From: CAYPZL01 sp964415045
GTDB lineage: Bacteria; Planctomycetota; Phycisphaerae; Sedimentisphaerales; Anaerobacaceae
Direction of reading: 5' to 3'
DNA length: 36,276 nucleotides
NCBI GenBank assembly: GCA_964415045.1
Contig: CAYPZL010000035.1
Location: 1 to 36,276, forward strand
Position 1 is the first letter of the stretch, and the number at the start of each line of letters is the position of its first letter. The notes under the pieces were generated by a model. That model saw only the letters and a list, made by a program, of their open reading frames with translations. It was not told where the DNA came from and did not search any database. The position numbers and the translations under genes were made by a program. Positions 21,708 to 29,903 of this stretch are shown here, one piece after another.

Positions 21708-23669
21708 GTGGATTATCTCAACGGAGCCGATTACGTCGTCATAGGTTTGTATTTCTCGATCCTTGTCTGTTTGGGCTTGTACCTGAAGCGCCGGGCCTCG
21801 GCGAGCCTGGAGGACTATCTTCTCGGCGGGCGACGGCTCCCGTGGTGGGCGCTGGGCATCTCGGGGATGGCGTCCTTCCTGGACATCACCGGCACGATGA
21901 TCATCGTGTCGTTCCTGTTCATGCTCGGACCGCGCGGGCTGTTCATCGAATTTCGTGGCGGCGCCGTGCTGGTGCTGGCGGTGTACCTCTTGTGGGCGGG
22001 CAAGTGGCATCGTCGCAGCGGTTGCATGACCGGCGCCGAGTGGATGGCGTACCGTTTCGGCGACGGGCCCGGCGGACAGGCGGCGCGCATTCTGCGGGCG
22101 GTGGCGGAGATCATGTTCGTGGTGGGCATGCTCACGTATATGGTCAAGGGGGTGGGGCTGTTCCTGAGCATGTTCCTGCCTTTCTCACCGCTGGTGTGTG
22201 CCCTGATCATGATCGGGGTGGCGACGGTCTATACGATGGTCTCCGGGTTCTACGGCGTGGTGTTTACGGACCTGTTCCAGTCGTGCATCATCGTGATTGC
22301 CGTGGTCAGCATATCGATCCTGGCGATCCTGAAGGCAGGAGCGGGCGAAGGGCTGGCCAATCTGGCGGCCCAGGTCACCGGCAGCCGGGACTGGCTGAGT
22401 TCGGTCCCGCACTGGAAGACGTCCATGCCGAAAGGGTACGAGGCGTATCAGCACCTGTGCATGTTCGCGGTGTTCTATCTGTTTCGCAACATCGTCTACG
22501 GCATGGGGACCGGCGACGACCCGAAGTACTTCGGCGCCCGCAGCGACCGGGAGTGCGGGACGCTGACCTTTCTCTGGACCTGGCTGATGATGTTCCGCTG
22601 GCCCATGATGATGGGCTTCGCGGTGCTGGGGCTGTTTCTGGTCCGGGACGTCTTTCCCGATCAGGGCGTGCTGGTGCAGGCGGCCGAGCTGATCAAGGCG
22701 CACGTCGGTGACATCGACAAGAGCCAGTGGGCGGCGCAACTGTCCGGTATCGCACGCGACGCGGGCGCGCATCCCGGCGAATTGATCGCCGGACTGGAGA
22801 GGCTGCTCGGGGCGAGCTGGGCCGACCGGCTGGCTCTGCTCAGCTACGAAGGGACGGTCGATCCGGAACGCATCCTGCCGGCAGTGATCCTGTACTACAT
22901 ACCGAAGGGGCTCCGGGGCATGCTGCTGGTGGCGCTGATTGCGGCATCCATGTCGACGTTCGATTCGACGGTGAACAAAGGGACGGGCTTTTTCACGCGC
23001 GATCTGTATCAGCGGTACTTCCGGCCGAAAGCAGCGAACCGCGAGCTGATTTATGCGAGCTGGGCGTTTGGCTTCATCGTCGTCGCCGGCGCGTTTTTTA
23101 TGGCCTACACGGTCGAGAACATCAACGACATCTGGGACTGGATCGCCATGGGCCTCGGCGGCGGAATGGTCGTGCCGCTGTTTCTGCGCTTCTACTGGTG
23201 GCGCTACAATGGCGCGGGGTTTGCCATCGGCATGGGGATAGGGCTGGGCGGCTGCATCCTGCAACGGGCGCTGGCGCCGGACCTGGACCCGCGGCTTCAG
23301 TTCGCGGTGATGATCGGCGTGGGGCTGGCGGGCAGTCTCATAGGAACGTACCTGACCAAACCGACGGACCGGCGAGTGCTGGAGAATTTCTACCGGACTA
23401 CTCGCCCGTTCGGGTTGTGGGGACCGCTCAAAGGAATCCTCACCGATGAGGCCAGAGGCCGCATGAAGCGCGAGCACGCCAACGACCTGCTGGCGCTGCC
23501 GTTTGTGCTGTGCTGGCAGGCGACGCTGTTCCTGCTGCCGATGCAGTTGATCATCGGGACCTATCGTGCGTTCGCGGTCACGCTGGTGGTGTTCGCGCTC
23601 TCGCTGGGAGGAATGTACTGGTTCTGGTACCGCAATTTGCCCGCCGCCAATGCAGAGGGCGATGGCTGA
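21708..23669 (+). CDS. Sodium:solute symporter (SSS family), probably for sugars
   Basis: The 653-residue protein is strongly hydrophobic, with about 13-14 predicted membrane segments. Family features include LEDYLLGGRRLPWWALGIS near residue 35, the early sodium-site region ASFLDITGTM, and LVALIAASMSTFDSTVNKGT in the fifth-repeat region. This is the SGLT/SSS fold, which imports substrates with Na+. The GTG start at 21708 follows GGGAGG closely. The GH38 gene begins 32 bp after the stop and the sulfatase 62 bp after that, so the transporter probably takes up a sugar or sugar acid released by them. The exact substrate cannot be read from sequence. Confidence 0.9.
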   Translation: MDYLNGADYVVIGLYFSILVCLGLYLKRRASASLEDYLLGGRRLPWWALGISGMASFLDITGTMIIVSFLFMLGPRGLFIEFRGGAVLVLAVYLLWAGKWHRRSGCMTGAEWMAYRFGDGPGGQAARILRAVAEIMFVVGMLTYMVKGVGLFLSMFLPFSPLVCALIMIGVATVYTMVSGFYGVVFTDLFQSCIIVIAVVSISILAILKAGAGEGLANLAAQVTGSRDWLSSVPHWKTSMPKGYEAYQHLCMFAVFYLFRNIVYGMGTGDDPKYFGARSDRECGTLTFLWTWLMMFRWPMMMGFAVLGLFLVRDVFPDQGVLVQAAELIKAHVGDIDKSQWAAQLSGIARDAGAHPGELIAGLERLLGASWADRLALLSYEGTVDPERILPAVILYYIPKGLRGMLLVALIAASMSTFDSTVNKGTGFFTRDLYQRYFRPKAANRELIYASWAFGFIVVAGAFFMAYTVENINDIWDWIAMGLGGGMVVPLFLRFYWWRYNGAGFAIGMGIGLGGCILQRALAPDLDPRLQFAVMIGVGLAGSLIGTYLTKPTDRRVLENFYRTTRPFGLWGPLKGILTDEARGRMKREHANDLLALPFVLCWQATLFLLPMQLIIGTYRAFAVTLVVFALSLGGMYWFWYRNLPAANAEGDG

Positions 23670-23701
23670 GCGCCCTGAACGTTCATACCACGGAGTTTGT
23701 A

Positions 23702-26206
23702 ATGCCCAAACGCAAGAGAAACATCCATTTGATCTGCAACGCGCATCTGGACCCGGTGTGGCTCTGGGAATGGCAGGAGGGGGCGGCCGAGGCGATCTCC
23801 ACGTTTCGCACCGCCGCCCAGTTGTGCGAAGACGACGAGGCGTTCGTGTTCAATCACAACGAGGTCACTCTGTACAAGTGGGTGCAGGAGTACGAGCCGG
23901 CCCTGTTCGCGCGGATCCGAAAGCTGGTCGAGCGAGGCCGATGGCACATCATGGGCGGCTGGTACCTGCAGCCCGACTGCAATATGCCCAGCGGCGAGTC
24001 GTTCGTTCGTCAGATCCTGCTTGGTAAGAGTTATTTCAAGGAGCACTTCGGCGTGGAGTGCCGCACGGCGATCAATTTCGATCCGTTCGGCCACACCCGG
24101 GGCCTGGTCCAGATCCTCGCCAAATCCGGGTACGATTCATACCTCTTCGGCCGGCCCGATCAGAACGACTGTCCGCTGCCGAGCGATGAGTTTGTCTGGG
24201 TGGGCTACGACGGTTCGCAGGTGATGGCCACACGGTTCAAGGGGTGGTACAACTCGCCGCTGGGCAAGGCCCGTGTGAAGATCGAGCAGTGGATGCGGGA
24301 CGTTCCCGACATGTCACCGGGTCTCGTGCTCTGGGGCGTGGGCAACCACGGGGGCGGCGCATCGAGACGGGACCTGCGCGACGTCAACAAGCTGATTGCC
24401 GCCACGAGTGACAGCGCCATCCTGCATTCGACGCCGGAGGCGTATTTCAAAGAGCTGTCCAGGCAACGAGGCTCCCTGCCGAGACACGAGAAGGATCTGA
24501 ACCCCTGGGCGGTGGGCTGCTACACGTCACAGGTCCGCGTCAAGCAGAAGCAGCGCGCGCTGGAGAACGAGCTGTATTCGCTGGAGAAGATGGCGTCCGC
24601 GGCCTGGGCCAACGGTCTGATGCCGTACCCGGAGGAGGAAATCCACGAGGCGCTCTGCGATCTCATGACGGGTCAGTTTCACGATATTCTGCCCGGCTCG
24701 TCCATTCAACCGGTGGAAGAGGCGTCGCTGCGAATGCTCGATCACGGCCTGGAGATCGCCGCCCGGGCCAAGGCCAGGGCGTTCTTCGCTTTAGCCTCCG
24801 GACAGAAGAAGCCGAAAGACGGCGAGACGCCGATCCTGGTGTACAACCCGCATCCGTTCAAGGTGACGCAACTGCTCGAGTGCGAATTCAACCTGCCGGA
24901 CTTCAGCGGGCCCGACGTGTTCCACGACGTGCACGTCTATCACAAGGGCCGCAAGCTCCCCTGTCAGGTGGAGCAGGAACTGAGCAACCTGCCGGTGGAC
25001 TGGCGAAAGCGCGTGGTCTTCGCGGCCTCGCTCGAACCCAGGGTGATGAATCGATTCGATTGCAGGCTGGAGCTGCGAAACGCCAAACCGAAACCCAGGT
25101 TGAAGTCCCGCAGGGGCATGTTCGTATTTCAGACCAAAGACCTCGAGGTTCTGATCAACAAGAAGACCGGGCTGGTGGACAGATATCGCGTCCGCGGCGT
25201 CGATTTTGTCGGCAGGGGGGCGTTCGAGCCCCTTGTGATCGAAGACGACGCCGATCCCTGGGGCATGACAACGCAGTCGTACCGGACCGTGGTGGGCCGG
25301 TTCCGGCTCATGGACAGCAGGGCGGGCAGCCGGTTCTCGGGGTTGAGGGACAGCGAGATCGATTCCGTGCGGGTGGTGGAGGACGGGCCGGCCCGAACGG
25401 TGGTGGAAGCCGTCTTCTCCTACGGCAGTTCGTTTATCTGCCAACAGTACAAACTGCCCAAGACGGGGACGGAAATCGCCGTCCAGACCCGCGTCTACTG
25501 GAATGAGAAGCAACGCATGCTCAAGCTGTCCGTCCCGACGGCGGCGCGGCGCAGCAAGTACATCGGGCAGGTGGCCTACGGCGTGGCGGACCTGCCGGAC
25601 AACGGCAATGAGGCGGTCGCGCAGAAGTGGGTGGCGGTGGTGGACGAAGAGACCAGGACCGCGCTGACGTGCATCAACGACGGCGTCTATGGCTCCGATT
25701 TTTCCGACGACGGACTGCGGCTTACGCTGTTGCGATCGCCCGCGTACTCGTGCCATCCGCACGACAACCGGTTGCTCACTCCTCCGCAGGACCGCTTCAC
25801 CCCGCACATCGATCAGGGGCAGCGCGTCTTTTCTTTCTGGTGCAACGCGGGCAAGGCCTCGCAGAGGCTCAAGCGCGTCGACCGGGAGGCCCTGGCCCGG
25901 AACGAAAAGCCGTTCGCTCTGTCGTTCAATCCTCCTGCGGCAGGAACTCTGCCCAAACCGCTGGCGATCCTCAGTGACGACGTCGTCCAGATGACCGCCG
26001 TGAAGAAGGCCGAAAAGGGCAACGCGATGGTCGTCCGGCTCTTCGAGCCCACCGGACGCAAGAGACACACGGTGCTGTCGCTGCCTTGTCTCGAAAAGAA
26101 GATCAAGTTGTCGCTGGGGGCATTCGAGATCAAGACCATCAAGATCAACCTCAGAACGGGCAAGTGGATCGAAAGCGACCTGATGGAAAACAAGATACGC
26201 CGATAG
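23702..26206 (+). CDS. GH38 alpha-mannosidase
   Basis: GH38 enzymes are retaining, Zn-dependent alpha-mannosidases. The 834-residue protein begins RNIHLICNAHLDPVWLWEW; H15 and D17 of AHLDPVW are the first zinc ligands. AINFDPFGH contains the candidate nucleophile D127. The middle helical region (LENELYSLEKMASAAW, DLMTGQFHDILPGSS) is the family's alpha-mannosidase middle domain, and the C-terminal ~450 residues are the beta-sandwich part (VYNPHPF, VFSYGSSFICQQY). No signal peptide is present, so it is likely cytoplasmic and acts on imported oligosaccharides, consistent with the symporter just upstream. GGAG precedes ATG 23702; the upstream open frame to 23510 only overlaps the symporter gene. 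Confidence 0.92.
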   Translation: MPKRKRNIHLICNAHLDPVWLWEWQEGAAEAISTFRTAAQLCEDDEAFVFNHNEVTLYKWVQEYEPALFARIRKLVERGRWHIMGGWYLQPDCNMPSGESFVRQILLGKSYFKEHFGVECRTAINFDPFGHTRGLVQILAKSGYDSYLFGRPDQNDCPLPSDEFVWVGYDGSQVMATRFKGWYNSPLGKARVKIEQWMRDVPDMSPGLVLWGVGNHGGGASRRDLRDVNKLIAATSDSAILHSTPEAYFKELSRQRGSLPRHEKDLNPWAVGCYTSQVRVKQKQRALENELYSLEKMASAAWANGLMPYPEEEIHEALCDLMTGQFHDILPGSSIQPVEEASLRMLDHGLEIAARAKARAFFALASGQKKPKDGETPILVYNPHPFKVTQLLECEFNLPDFSGPDVFHDVHVYHKGRKLPCQVEQELSNLPVDWRKRVVFAASLEPRVMNRFDCRLELRNAKPKPRLKSRRGMFVFQTKDLEVLINKKTGLVDRYRVRGVDFVGRGAFEPLVIEDDADPWGMTTQSYRTVVGRFRLMDSRAGSRFSGLRDSEIDSVRVVEDGPARTVVEAVFSYGSSFICQQYKLPKTGTEIAVQTRVYWNEKQRMLKLSVPTAARRSKYIGQVAYGVADLPDNGNEAVAQKWVAVVDEETRTALTCINDGVYGSDFSDDGLRLTLLRSPAYSCHPHDNRLLTPPQDRFTPHIDQGQRVFSFWCNAGKASQRLKRVDREALARNEKPFALSFNPPAAGTLPKPLAILSDDVVQMTAVKKAEKGNAMVVRLFEPTGRKRHTVLSLPCLEKKIKLSLGAFEIKTIKINLRTGKWIESDLMENKIRR

Positions 26207-26268
26207 CACGTCGTTTCGGAGGTGACAGGACGGATCACATCGAAACCACAAGTCGTGAGAAGTGAAAG

Positions 26269-27873
26269 ATGGGCACCGCAACTGTAGATACGCCGAACGG
26301 AACCAATAGTACTCGCAGAGGGTTTTTGAAGTCTGTCGCGCTAACCGCCTCTACACTGGCTTTGGGTTGCGCAGAATCATCGAGATCGGCAGCCGGAAGG
26401 AAGAGACCCAACATCATCTTCCTGTTGACCGACGATCAGCGGGACAACAGCCTGGGCATAATGGGGCATCCGTGGGTCCAGACCCCCAATCTCGACGTCC
26501 TCATAAAGAACGGCGTGCGTTTCAGCAACGCTTACATTGCCGAGCCGACCTGTTCCCCAAGCCGTACTTCGCTGTTTACGGGCATGCATGAACGAGTGCA
26601 TGGCGTCGGCTTTTCCTCGTCCTACAAACTGAACGAAGAACAATGGGCCAGGACATACCCCGCCTTATTGAGAGAACACGGGTACTACACCGGGTTCATC
26701 GGTAAATTTGGAGTCGAGTATTATACCTTCAGAGGGCAAGCTGAAAAGAAATTCGACTACTGGAGAGGCCATGACGGATGGGCGAGATTTTTCCCCAAAA
26801 CGGCAAAGAATTGCAGGGAGTATTGGGACTCAAGGCATGACATTATTACGCCGGTGATGGGAGAGAGCGTTACCCGCTTCCTGGAAATCGCTCCAAAGGA
26901 CAGGCCGTTTTGTCTGTCTGTCAGCTTCTCCATCCCCCATGGTTCGCAAACGTCCAGCATGCATCCGTGGACCGAGCCGGCCAACAGGAATCCGAGGTTG
27001 AAGGACCATCCTGTTTACGGCGATCTTTACAGGGATCTGGACATTTCCATTCCGGAGGACACCGCGACCGACGCCTATCGGTTCATTCCCAAGGAGATCA
27101 TGGACCAGGATCGGGGAAGGAAACGGACATACTCGTACACTTACACCTTGGAACAATGCCACGAACTTCATCTCCGTTACTATCAACTGATAACCGGCCT
27201 GGATAAGGTTGTAGGGGAACTGATGGCTGCCCTGAAAGAGGAGGGCCTGCACGAAGAGACGGTGATTATTTTTGCCAGCGATCATGGTTTGCTGATGGGT
27301 GAGTACGGCATGGGAGGCAAGGGTCTGCTTTATGACCTGACAGCCAAGTATCCCTGTTTCATCTACGATCCGCGGTTGCCGAAAAGACAACGCGGCCGGA
27401 CGATCGACAACCTGGTTTCCAGCCTGGATGTAACCAGCACGATTCTCGATTACGCCGGAGTCAAACAGCCCGAGGAAATGGAAGGCATGAGTCTGAAGCC
27501 GTTATTGACGAACCGACCGGTTCGATGGCGCGATGAACTTTTCCTTGAGAACCTTTATACCGGCCGTGACACCCCTTTCTCTGAAGGGATCCGTAGAGGC
27601 AAGTGGAAATATATCCGCATGTACGACGGTGTTACGCCCTACAAGGAAGGACATACGGACTTTCGAGGCAGGCAACCCGATTTCGAGCAGCTCTTTGATC
27701 TTTCCGTTGATCCTGATGAGAAGAACAACCTGATAGCGGATTCCGATCCTGAAGTCATTGATGAATTGAACTCGCTGCGCATACGCTGCCAGGAACTTTC
27801 CGATGCACTCAATCGTCGAAGGCAAGAGTATAAGGAGACGCATGAGGTAACTGCCAGACCCATGCCAGGATAA
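26269..27873 (+). CDS. Tat-exported sulfatase (type I, CSPSR)
   Basis: Sulfatases hydrolyse sulfate esters with a formylglycine made from the first residue of C-x-P-x-R; here PTCSPSRTSLFTG (C95). D55 and D56 in FLLTDDQRD and DHG in FASDHGLLMGEYG are the calcium-site residues. The N-terminus has STRRGFLKSVALTASTLALGC, a twin-arginine signal with a possible lipobox. The length (534 residues) is normal. Codon use looks more A/T-rich than in the symporter and mannosidase upstream, so it may have joined the cluster later. The enzyme needs a formylglycine-generating enzyme or anaerobic sulfatase maturase, and none is encoded in this window. The natural substrate is unknown. Confidence 0.93.
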   Translation: MGTATVDTPNGTNSTRRGFLKSVALTASTLALGCAESSRSAAGRKRPNIIFLLTDDQRDNSLGIMGHPWVQTPNLDVLIKNGVRFSNAYIAEPTCSPSRTSLFTGMHERVHGVGFSSSYKLNEEQWARTYPALLREHGYYTGFIGKFGVEYYTFRGQAEKKFDYWRGHDGWARFFPKTAKNCREYWDSRHDIITPVMGESVTRFLEIAPKDRPFCLSVSFSIPHGSQTSSMHPWTEPANRNPRLKDHPVYGDLYRDLDISIPEDTATDAYRFIPKEIMDQDRGRKRTYSYTYTLEQCHELHLRYYQLITGLDKVVGELMAALKEEGLHEETVIIFASDHGLLMGEYGMGGKGLLYDLTAKYPCFIYDPRLPKRQRGRTIDNLVSSLDVTSTILDYAGVKQPEEMEGMSLKPLLTNRPVRWRDELFLENLYTGRDTPFSEGIRRGKWKYIRMYDGVTPYKEGHTDFRGRQPDFEQLFDLSVDPDEKNNLIADSDPEVIDELNSLRIRCQELSDALNRRRQEYKETHEVTARPMPG

Positions 27874-28401
27874 TTCTTACAGACGCGTTGTGGCCGGAAG
27901 TGGCAAGTCAAACGTTTCCTTCTTCGACGTAAGACGTTCGCCACAGGCGTATGTCTTCCGTTTCCTCATATAGTTCAGTTAGTGGTTGGTTCATGAAGAA
28001 CCACCACTGGATTTACTTGCCTTCGCAAGGCTGTCTCGATGGACCTTGATCCACTTTTCCTTGTTATAGCGAAGCTGCATGCAGATACGCTTTTCACGAA
28101 GATTCTCAGGAAGGGAAAAAGGCCGCCCTTGAAAAATTTCACAAATCGTGTGACTTTTTCTTTTTTTCACTCAAGTCCTCGAAGTGGGCGGGACGAGGGG
28201 GCGGCCGATACCACGGATGCTCTGCGTGCCGTGAGTCGGCCTCAAGGCAAGAGCATCACAGCCCACAATTGGGAGTGCAGAGCCTATGAAAAAAGTACAC
28301 ATCCCGCAACCACAGAATGTCAGGAGAATTCAGGGGTCCTTCGCCTGGATCGATCATCGATTGTGAGCGCTGTGTGGGCAATAAGGCAGTCACAATTCGG
28401 G
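27874..28401. other. Intergenic region, no gene seen
   Basis: This stretch is relatively A/T-rich, with poly-T/A runs near 28140-28170. An imperfect hairpin (27981-28008, AGTGGTTGGTTC with GAACCACCACT) carries no T-tract. A long open frame across this region and the tRNA is antisense to the tRNA and lacks any recognisable domain, so it is not annotated. Confidence 0.5.
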
Positions 28402-28439
28402 AAAACGCTACAAGTTTCTGAGGTGAAGGAACTTGTAGC
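28402..28439 (-). terminator. Terminator of tRNA-Ser
   Basis: GCTACAAGTT (28407-28416) pairs with AACTTGTAGC (28430-28439), a perfect 10-bp stem with a 13-nt loop; on the minus strand a G and four T follow. It begins 18 nt after the tRNA 3' end. Confidence 0.65.
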
Positions 28440-28456
28440 ATCCCCGTCAGACATAA

Positions 28457-28544
28457 CGGAGAGGGCGGGATTCGAACCCGCGGTAGGGACAAGCCCTACA
28501 CAGCCTTTCCAAGGCTGCTCGATAAGCCACTCCGACACCTCTCC
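28457..28544 (-). tRNA. tRNA-Ser(GGA)
   Basis: On the minus strand the 88-nt sequence starts GGAGAGG, which pairs with CCTCTCC before the discriminator G. The anticodon stem CAGCC/GGCTG encloses TTGGAAA, giving anticodon GGA (28510-28508). A long variable arm (TAGGG..CCCTA) and GGTTCGAATCC in the T arm identify a class II serine tRNA. CCA is not encoded. Promoter and terminator candidates flank it. Confidence 0.95.
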
Positions 28545-28578
28545 GATAGCTACGGTTTTTTGCCGCAGGGCAGGGTTG

Positions 28579-28606
28579 ATTGTAGCGGAAACCGTTCGAA
28601 ACGCAA
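28579..28606 (-). promoter_or_regulatory. Promoter of tRNA-Ser
   Basis: Minus strand: TTGCGT (28606-28601), 16-bp spacer, TACAAT (28584-28579), about 35 nt upstream of the tRNA 5' end. Confidence 0.6.
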
Positions 28607-28747
28607 GCGGAAATGGCAAGAACGGCTGCAGAACCGCCCGGGCGGCCCTTTTGCCGTGTCGATTCGGCGGCGCCGGATGGAATTATGCGCGTCGATCCGT
28701 CGGAATAGTGAACCGCCGGAGCGCCAAACCAGACTACACTGGAAGAG

Positions 28748-29326
28748 ATGGCCGATTACAGCGAACAACTCGTTGATGAGCTGCTGGTGATGGACGCCCA
28801 GAGCGGCCGCGTCAAGGCCATGGAGATGCTGGTCTCGCGCTGGCAGAAACGGCTCTGGCGTTACGCGTGCCGTGTGACGGGTGACTCCGAGGCCGCCTGG
28901 GACGTGACGCAGGAGGCCTGGCTGGGAATCGTCCGAGGCATCCGGTGCCTCCGCGATCCGGCGCAGTTCCGGTCCTGGGCCTTCCGCATCGCGACCAATA
29001 AGGCCAACGACTGGATTCGCAAAAACGCGTACGACCCCCGGCCCGCTCCGGACCCGACCGCCGCCACAGCGCCACAGGACACCGAGACGACCGACGAGCT
29101 GCACACGATCCTGCGGCGCCTGCCGGAAAAGAGCCGGACCGTTCTGACGCTGTATTACCTCGAAGAGTTCGCCCTGGCCGATGTGGCGCGGATTCTGCGC
29201 ATTCCCAGGGGCACCGTCAAGTCGCGCCTGCACACGGCCCGGGCCGAGTTCAAGAAGTTGTGGGAGCGCAGGGACCAGTCCCGGCCGACCGACGTGCCTG
29301 CATGTCAAGAAGGAGACACAAAATGA
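28748..29326 (+). CDS. ECF-type RNA polymerase sigma factor
   Basis: The 192-residue protein has region 2 (WDVTQEAWLGIVRGIRCLRD, FRSWAFRIATNKANDWIRKN) and region 4 with a helix-turn-helix (LRRLPEKSRTVLTLYYLEEF, ADVARILRIPRGTVKSRLHT), separated by a short Pro/Ala/Thr linker; regions 1 and 3 are absent, as in extracytoplasmic-function sigma factors. GGAAGAG lies just before ATG 28748. The next gene, a small membrane protein, overlaps its stop (ATGA), the arrangement often seen for a sigma factor and its membrane-bound regulator. The regulon is unknown. Confidence 0.9.
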   Translation: MADYSEQLVDELLVMDAQSGRVKAMEMLVSRWQKRLWRYACRVTGDSEAAWDVTQEAWLGIVRGIRCLRDPAQFRSWAFRIATNKANDWIRKNAYDPRPAPDPTAATAPQDTETTDELHTILRRLPEKSRTVLTLYYLEEFALADVARILRIPRGTVKSRLHTARAEFKKLWERRDQSRPTDVPACQEGDTK

Positions 29327-29682
29327 CCGACGAACAGATCAGGAGAATACTCGATGACGACTACGACCCCTCGCGAGAGAACCTGGTTCTCTCGATGATC
29401 AAGGACTTCTACAGCAGGAAGATGCTCTCGATCGTCATTCTCGTCTGGGTCTGGGCGATCCTCTTCATGGCCGGCGCGGTCTATTGCGGCGTCCAGTTCA
29501 TGCACGCCGACGAGACCAAATCACAGATCATGCACGCTTCCCTCTTCATCGTGTTTGTCGAGGGTGTCGCGCTGATGAAGATCTTCGCATGGCAGATGAT
29601 CGTCAAGAACGCCGTCAATCGGGAGATCAAGCGTCTGGAGCTGCGCATCGCCGCACTGGGCGATACGATCAAGGGCGCGTGA
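29323..29682 (+). CDS. Small inner-membrane protein, possible partner of the sigma factor
   Basis: The 119-residue protein begins MTDEQIRRILDDDYDPSREN, then has two membrane helices (MLSIVILVWVWAILFMAGAV and ASLFIVFVEGVALMKIFAWQ) and a basic C-terminal helix (NREIKRLELRIAALGDTIKG). I do not recognise an anti-sigma (ZAS) zinc motif, so a regulatory role rests only on position: ATG 29323 overlaps the sigma stop by four bases, with AAGGAG inside the end of the sigma gene. It looks like the small DUF6768-type proteins I recall next to planctomycete ECF genes, with low certainty. Confidence 0.82.
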   Translation: MTDEQIRRILDDDYDPSRENLVLSMIKDFYSRKMLSIVILVWVWAILFMAGAVYCGVQFMHADETKSQIMHASLFIVFVEGVALMKIFAWQMIVKNAVNREIKRLELRIAALGDTIKGA

Positions 29683-29903
29683 TCCCCTCGTTGCCCTGTG
29701 TCAATCGTGGCTGCAAACGCGCGTGTCATTGCAGTTTCAGCTCGTTCTACCAGCGACCATTTGCAGGAGCGCGCCTGAATTCACAGCGACTGGTGGCGGC
29801 GGGTCCGCGCGGCGCGGGTCCCGGCGAAACCGCAAAATCGCAAAACAATTGGCTCGCCCCGACGGTATAACAGGGTAAAGTAGTGCGATGGAAAGGATAC
29901 GCC

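Noticed and set aside
27981..28008. Terminator after the Tat sulfatase
   Set aside because: The stem is interrupted by a bulge, there is no T-tract, and it lies more than 100 nt after the stop codon.
28039..28776. Open frame on the + strand of about 245 codons
   Set aside because: It runs antisense through tRNA-Ser and its promoter and terminator and has no ribosome-binding site or domain.
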